Position numbers and translations under genes: made by a program. 64,000 nucleotides of DNA from Microbacterium sp. SORGH_AS_0428. Its GTDB lineage: Bacteria > Actinomycetota > Actinomycetes > Actinomycetales > Microbacteriaceae. Of this stretch, positions 58,285-64,000 are shown piece by piece (the first letter of the stretch is position 1; the number at the start of each line of letters is the position of its first letter). The notes beneath the pieces were generated by a model. That model saw only the letters and a list, made by a program, of their open reading frames with translations. It had not been told where the DNA came from and searched no databases. Location: contig NZ_JAVIZT010000001.1 of assembly GCF_031453615.1 (NCBI RefSeq), positions 682,001-746,000 on the forward strand. Reading direction: 5' to 3'.

Positions 58285-58757
58285 GGCACGTACTCGCCCG
58301 CCGCGCTCCGCGCGACCGTGCCCTTCTCCGTCGCCTGCATCGCCTGCAGCAGCCGCACCGCGAGAGCGCCCGCGTTTCGCGCGACGGAGCGGTTCTCGTA
58401 CCGTCGCGCGCCGATCATCACGATCTCGTCCTCCAACACCGCGAACCATCCCGTCGTGCGCAGTCCGGTCTCCGGCGACGCCGAGACGACCAGTTGGTCG
58501 GCGGCACGGACGATGCGGCGGATGTCCTCACGGATCACCGCCTCGGATGCCGCGAAACGCGTCCCGCGACCCAGCTCACGGTGGTTCTCGGTCAGCAGCC
58601 GCCAGCCGCTGACCGCCTCGCCGACGCCGTCTTCGAACCGCGCGACACGGTAGCGGTCGCCGTGCATGGCCACGGCGTCGTCCACCGAGCGCATCCAGTC
58701 GGCGGCGGACCGGTGGGACCGCGCGGGGAATCGTGCGTACAGGAAGTGCGCGGGCAT
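58281..58757 (-). CDS. Hypothetical protein, 158 aa, coupled to the kinase
   Basis: I do not recognise a family. The protein is soluble, begins MPAHFLYARFPARSHRSAAD, and contains GWRLLTENHRELGRGTRFAA, VVSASPETGLRTTGWFAVLE and RRYENRSVARNAGALAVRLL, with a beta-rich centre and a C-terminal helix. Its stop overlaps the kinase start (GTGA), so it may regulate or be a substrate of that kinase. Confidence 0.65.
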   Translation of the reverse strand: MPAHFLYARFPARSHRSAADWMRSVDDAVAMHGDRYRVARFEDGVGEAVSGWRLLTENHRELGRGTRFAASEAVIREDIRRIVRAADQLVVSASPETGLRTTGWFAVLEDEIVMIGARRYENRSVARNAGALAVRLLQAMQATEKGTVARSAAGEYVP

Positions 58758-58877
58758 CGTCGTCTCCTACGGGCTCTGCTAGCGAGAGCGCGTGGGAAGC
58801 GTGACGTGACGAGGTCGACGTCTGGCATCCGCCGGATGAACGGCGAACGACGAGCGGGCGGTGGAGGGGTTACGCGC

Positions 58878-60317
<1,440 letters not shown>

Positions 60318-61406
60318 CTACCGAGCACGCTCGGCGGCCGTGCGCACGCTGCGGCGCGCGACCCAGGCGAACAGCCGTTCGAGCGGGCCACGACCTATCG
60401 TCAGCGCCCAAACCGTGCATCCGGTGACGACCGCGATCGTCACCGGCCAGAACGGCGCGAGCTCGCGGAACTCCCAGAGCGCCCCGGTCTCGCCGAGTGC
60501 GAACAGAGCCCACACGGCCCAGATGAGCAATTGCGCCGTGTACGCCGTCAACGGCATCGACCCGGTCGCGCGCAGCGGCAGCAGCACCCACGTCACGGGG
60601 GTGCGTGCGATGAGCAGACATCCGCCCAGGACCGCGACGGCGGTGGCCGCGCCGCCGACGACCTCGGGCAGGCCGCCCGAGTGCGGGTACGTGCTCAACG
60701 CGACGCCCCAGTAGTCGGACGCGACGGTCACGGGTGCGGCGAGGCCGCCCGCGCCATAGGCGAACAGCGCGGTCCCGATTCCCATCACGACGAGGATCGC
60801 CGCGATGCGCACATCACGTAGGTCCATGCGCCCGAGCGCGAGACCGAGCACGAGGAACCCGATCCACAGCGGGAACGGATACGCCCAGCCGACGACCAGC
60901 GCGACGCTCTCCCCCGCCGCCGTGTCCCAGAACGGAAGCAGCCCGAGCGCAGCCTGGACGAACGGCATCACCGCCAGAAGCACCGCCGCCACCACGAACA
61001 GGGCGCCGGCGCCGAGTCGCAGCAGCGGCAGGGCCAGCAGGAACAGGACGGCGTAGGCCGGCAGGATCACGTAGACCGGCACGCCCGTGAGGATGAGCAG
61101 GATGCCGAGCACCCAGATGAGTCCGGCGCGCACCAGCAGCCGGCCGCGCGCCACACGCAGCCGCTCTCCGGACACGGGGGACGTCCCCCCCGTCGTCAGG
61201 GCGATCGACACTCCCGCGAGGACGGCGAACAGGATCGATGATCGACCGTTCACGATGTCCGCCCACGTCTGCGGTCGGGTCAGGTCGAAGGGCTCCTCGA
61301 TCGTCAGCAGATGGGCGGCGAGCATCCCGATGACCGCGAGGCCGCGCGCGAGATCGATCCCGCCGAGTCGGTCAGGTCCGGTCAGTCGCGCCAGCGCCCG
61401 CCTCAT
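60318..61406 (-). CDS. Membrane protein, DUF1624/DUF418-like acyltransferase family
   Basis: The 362-residue protein begins RLGGIDLARGLAVIGMLAAH, the start of HGSNAT-like/DUF418 membrane proteins, and continues through about ten hydrophobic segments (FAVLAGVSIALTTGG, LLVRAGLIWVLGILLILTGV, LPLRATGSMPLTAYTAQLLI). Related proteins transfer acyl groups across membranes, but the substrate here is unknown. It interrupts the arginine cluster between argF and argH with short gaps (15 and 9 bp), so it is probably in the same transcript. Confidence 0.8.
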   Translation of the reverse strand: MRRALARLTGPDRLGGIDLARGLAVIGMLAAHLLTIEEPFDLTRPQTWADIVNGRSSILFAVLAGVSIALTTGGTSPVSGERLRVARGRLLVRAGLIWVLGILLILTGVPVYVILPAYAVLFLLALPLLRLGAGALFVVAAVLLAVMPFVQAALGLLPFWDTAAGESVALVVGWAYPFPLWIGFLVLGLALGRMDLRDVRIAAILVVMGIGTALFAYGAGGLAAPVTVASDYWGVALSTYPHSGGLPEVVGGAATAVAVLGGCLLIARTPVTWVLLPLRATGSMPLTAYTAQLLIWAVWALFALGETGALWEFRELAPFWPVTIAVVTGCTVWALTIGRGPLERLFAWVARRSVRTAAERAR

Positions 61407-61421
61407 TCCCGCGGGGTCCGA

Positions 61422-62345
61422 TCAGCCCTGGCGCAGTAGCCAGACGAGCAGCGCCTTCTGAGCGTGCAACCGGTTCTCCGCCTCGTCCCACACCACGCTC
61501 TGCGGCCCGTCGATCACCGCGGCATCCACCTCGTAACCGCGATCGGCCGGGAGGCAGTGGATGAAGATCGCGCCGGGATCGGCGAGTGCCATCGTCTCCT
61601 CGGTCACCTTGTAGGCGCCGAGGTCGCGAAGCCGGGCGAGCTTCTCCTCCTCCTTGCCCATCGACACCCACGTGTCGGTGACCACGATGTCGGCACCGGC
61701 CGCGGCTTCCAGCGGATCCGTGAGCAGGGTGAGCGAGCCCCCGGTCTCGGCGGCGCGGCGGTCGGCGTCGGCCACGACGTCCTCGCGAGGCGCGTAGGAC
61801 TCGGGAGACGCGACGCGCACATGCATCCCGGCGGTGACACCCGCCAGCGCGTACGAGTGCGCCATGTTCGAGCGGCCGTCGCCGAAGAACGCGAGGGTCA
61901 GCCCCTTGAGCTCGCCCTTGTGCTCGCGGATCGTCAGCAGATCGGCGAGCAGCTGGCAGGGGTGGAAGTCGTCGCTCAGCGCGTTCACGACGGGCACGCG
62001 GGTGCCGCGGGCCATCTCTTCGAGCCCCGCCTGCGCGTAGGTGCGCCAGACGATCGCCGCCACCTGGCGCTCGAGGACCCGCGCCGTGTCGGAGGGGGTC
62101 TCCTTGCCGCCGAGCTGGCTGTTGGCGGTCGAGATGATCAGCGGGGAACCGCCGAGGTCGGCGATGCCGACGGCGAACGAGACGCGCGTACGCGTGGAGG
62201 ACTTGTCGAAGATCACCGCGACGGTCTGCGGACCGGCGAGCGGCTTGGCCGCCCAGCGATCTGCCTTCAACTCCAGTGCCAGGTCGAGGATCTCCGCCTG
62301 CTCGGCGCTGGTCAGGTCGTCGTCGCGCAGCAGGTGACGGGTCAT
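61422..62345 (-). CDS. argF: Ornithine carbamoyltransferase
   Basis: ArgF joins carbamoyl phosphate and ornithine to give citrulline. The 307-residue protein has KSSTRTRVSFAVG (the STRTR carbamoyl phosphate motif), FHPCQLLADL, the ornithine motif SMGKEEE and FIHCLPADRGYEV near the C-terminus. Its ATG overlaps the argD stop by 4 bp. Confidence 0.95.
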   Translation of the reverse strand: MTRHLLRDDDLTSAEQAEILDLALELKADRWAAKPLAGPQTVAVIFDKSSTRTRVSFAVGIADLGGSPLIISTANSQLGGKETPSDTARVLERQVAAIVWRTYAQAGLEEMARGTRVPVVNALSDDFHPCQLLADLLTIREHKGELKGLTLAFFGDGRSNMAHSYALAGVTAGMHVRVASPESYAPREDVVADADRRAAETGGSLTLLTDPLEAAAGADIVVTDTWVSMGKEEEKLARLRDLGAYKVTEETMALADPGAIFIHCLPADRGYEVDAAVIDGPQSVVWDEAENRLHAQKALLVWLLRQG

Positions 62346-63586
62346 GCGTGGGCCTCCGTGTCGGGCGATGCGCTCTTGAGCAGCAGCGCGTCGGCCACCG
62401 TGGCCAACGCGGCGGAGAAGAGCCGGGTGAACTCGTCGATCTCGACATCGCCGATCGTGAGCGGCGGTGCGATGCGGATCGTCTGATCATTGGGTGCGTT
62501 GACGACGAGCCCGTGCTGCTGCGCCGCGGCGACGACCGCCGGCGCGACGGGATGCGTGAGCGCCACGCCCAGGAGCAGTCCCTGCCCGCGCACGCCCTCG
62601 ATGAGCTCGGACTCGATCCCCGCGATCGCCTCCCGCAGCTGTGCGCCGCGCACGGCCGCCGCCTCGACCAGACCCGCACGCTCGATCTCCTCGAGCACGG
62701 CACCGGCCACGGCGGTGCCGAGGGCGTTCCCGCCGAAGGTCGAGCCATGGGTTCCGGGGTAGAAGAGGTCGCCGGCCGCGCCGAAGGTGATCAGCGCGCC
62801 GATCGGGAATCCGCCGCCGATGCCCTTGGCGACCGTGATCGCGTCGGGGGTGATGCCGGCGTGCTGGAATCCGAACCACGCACCGGTGCGACCCGCACCG
62901 GTCTGGATCTCGTCGACGATGAGCAGCGCTCCGTGGCGCGCGGTGATCTCCCGCGCCGCCTCGAGGTAGCCCGCTGGCAGCGGCAGGACGCCCGCCTCGC
63001 CCTTGATGGGCTCGACGAACAGGGCGGCCACGCGCTCGTCCATCGCCGCCTCCAGCGCCTCGATGGTCGAGTCGAGGAATTCGACGCCGGGAACCATCGG
63101 CAGGAAGGGCTCCTGCATGGCCGGCTTGCCGGTGAGTGCCAGGGTGCCCATGGTGCGGCCGTGGAAGGCGCCGTTGAGCGCCAGGATGCGGGGGCGCTCG
63201 GTACCACCGTGGAGGCGGGCGAGCTTGAAGGCCGCCTCGTTGGCCTCGGCGCCGGAGTTGCCGAAGTACACCCGTCCCGTCTCGCCCGCACCCGACAAGC
63301 GCTTCAACCGCGCTGCGAGCGCGAGCTGCGGCGGCGTCGCGAAGTAGTTCGACACGTGCGCCAGACGCGCCGCCTGCGCGGCCACAGCGTCGACGAACAC
63401 CGGGTGGGCATGGCCGAGGGCGTCGACCGCGATGCCGGCGAGGAAGTCGAGGTAGCGTCGGCCTTCGTCGTCCCAGAGATAGGCGCCCTCACCGCGCACG
63501 AACAGCGCCATACGGTCGCCGACGTTGCGGACGAGGTCGCGTCCGGCGTCGTCCTGCCACGGGGTCACAGTCTGTTCGGCCATCAC
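62342..63586 (-). CDS. argD: Acetylornithine aminotransferase
   Basis: ArgD is a class III PLP aminotransferase that makes N-acetylornithine. The 414-residue protein has [47 protein letters not shown] and the PLP Lys in [17 protein letters not shown]. The start overlaps the argB stop by 4 bp, so argB, argD and argF are translationally coupled. Confidence 0.95.
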   Translation of the reverse strand: MMAEQTVTPWQDDAGRDLVRNVGDRMALFVRGEGAYLWDDEGRRYLDFLAGIAVDALGHAHPVFVDAVAAQAARLAHVSNYFATPPQLALAARLKRLSGAGETGRVYFGNSGAEANEAAFKLARLHGGTERPRILALNGAFHGRTMGTLALTGKPAMQEPFLPMVPGVEFLDSTIEALEAAMDERVAALFVEPIKGEAGVLPLPAGYLEAAREITARHGALLIVDEIQTGAGRTGAWFGFQHAGITPDAITVAKGIGGGFPIGALITFGAAGDLFYPGTHGSTFGGNALGTAVAGAVLEEIERAGLVEAAAVRGAQLREAIAGIESELIEGVRGQGLLLGVALTHPVAPAVVAAAQQHGLVVNAPNDQTIRIAPPLTIGDVEIDEFTRLFSAALATVADALLLKSASPDTEAHA

Positions 63587-64000
63587 GCCACCACCTCTGT
63601 TCCGATGCCTTTCTGAGTGAAGAGTTCGACGAGCACCGAATGCGGCACCCGCCCGTCGATGATCGCCGCGGTGGGCACGCCCCCCGTGACCGCGTCGAGG
63701 CAGGCCTGCATCTTCGGGATCATCCCCGACTCCAAGCGCGGGAGCATCTCCTCCAGCTCCGCGGAGGTCAGATGCGAGACCAGGGAATCCCGGTTCGGCC
63801 AGTCCGCGTAGAGGCCGGGCACGTCGGTCAGCACGACGAGCTTGACCGCACCCAGCGCGACGGCGAGAGCCGCCGCAGCCGCATCCGCGTTCACGTTGAG
63901 GGAGTGTCCGGTGTGGTCGAGATCGGGCGCGATGGAGGACACGACGGGGATGCGTCCGGCCTCGAGCTGGTCGATGATCGGCTGCGGGTCGACCGAGACG
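63583..64000 (-). CDS. argB: Acetylglutamate kinase, 3' part only (5' end beyond the window)
   Basis: About 139 C-terminal residues are present, from the segment reading [20 protein letters not shown] onward. The amino-acid kinase landmarks are [50 protein letters not shown] and GIGTEVVA. ArgB phosphorylates N-acetylglutamate and is usually the arginine-feedback step. The start lies beyond the right edge. Confidence 0.93.
   Translation of the reverse strand, partial: VSVDPQPIIDQLEAGRIPVVSSIAPDLDHTGHSLNVNADAAAAALAVALGAVKLVVLTDVPGLYADWPNRDSLVSHLTSAELEEMLPRLESGMIPKMQACLDAVTGGVPTAAIIDGRVPHSVLVELFTQKGIGTEVVA

Overview
The window is high-GC chromosomal DNA of an actinobacterium. The family Microbacteriaceae, and probably Microbacterium, is my inference. 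It rests on the GC-rich codon use, a DUF222/13E12-type HNH endonuclease, a 16S-23S spacer without tRNA genes, the gene order parA-scpA-scpB-rluB-tyrA-cmk-der, and the order tlyA-nadK-recN-pyrG-NUDIX-xerD. No phage, IS element or CRISPR array was seen.

Layout. 1-4650: an accessory segment with a 1332-residue HTH/possible nuclease protein and a convergent unknown gene, lying at the 3' side of a tRNA-Pro(GGG) gene. 4763-10010: small enzymes and a WYL regulator (GNAT, S4 protein, HNH, alpha/beta hydrolase, SRPBCC, NUDIX-NYN fusion). 10175-12819: nrdDG, the anaerobic ribonucleotide reductase and its activase, behind two NrdR-like boxes 31 bp apart. 12822-19195: housekeeping run for GTPase/ribosome assembly, CMP kinase, tyrosine synthesis, rRNA pseudouridylation and chromosome segregation. 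19245-23975: a secreted M28 peptidase, then a three-gene thiol/sulfur cluster (class V aminotransferase, DsbA-like, VKOR). 24064-33744: xerD, NUDIX, pyrG, recN, nadK, tlyA, HAD phosphatase and an extreme RPYRPR-repeat protein. 33777-39428: one rRNA operon (16S-23S-5S, minus strand) with promoter, boxA-like leaders and terminator. 39603-43843: hydrolase, DUF4184, tyrS, a membrane protein and a SatD-like protein. 43898-56473: a rearranged phosphate (Pst) locus. 56605-64000: a PASTA kinase, and arginine biosynthesis genes argH, argF, argD and argB (partial).

The most unusual part is 43898-56473. Genes pstC, pstA and pstS are translationally coupled, but pstB sits about 8 kb further on, at the far end of the same minus-strand run. 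Between them are two more PstS-like secreted proteins (823 and 365 residues), a protein ending in a WxL-like domain, a DUF916-like membrane protein, another membrane-anchored exported protein, and a sortase homologue that has lost its catalytic His and Cys. A GTTCACC-type PHO box with 11-bp repeat spacing lies before the surface genes. I infer a phosphate-starvation-induced cell-surface complex built around a Pst transporter.

Limits: everything comes from reading the sequence. Family names rest on recognised motifs, starts rest on ribosome binding sites and family alignment, and nothing was searched against a database.
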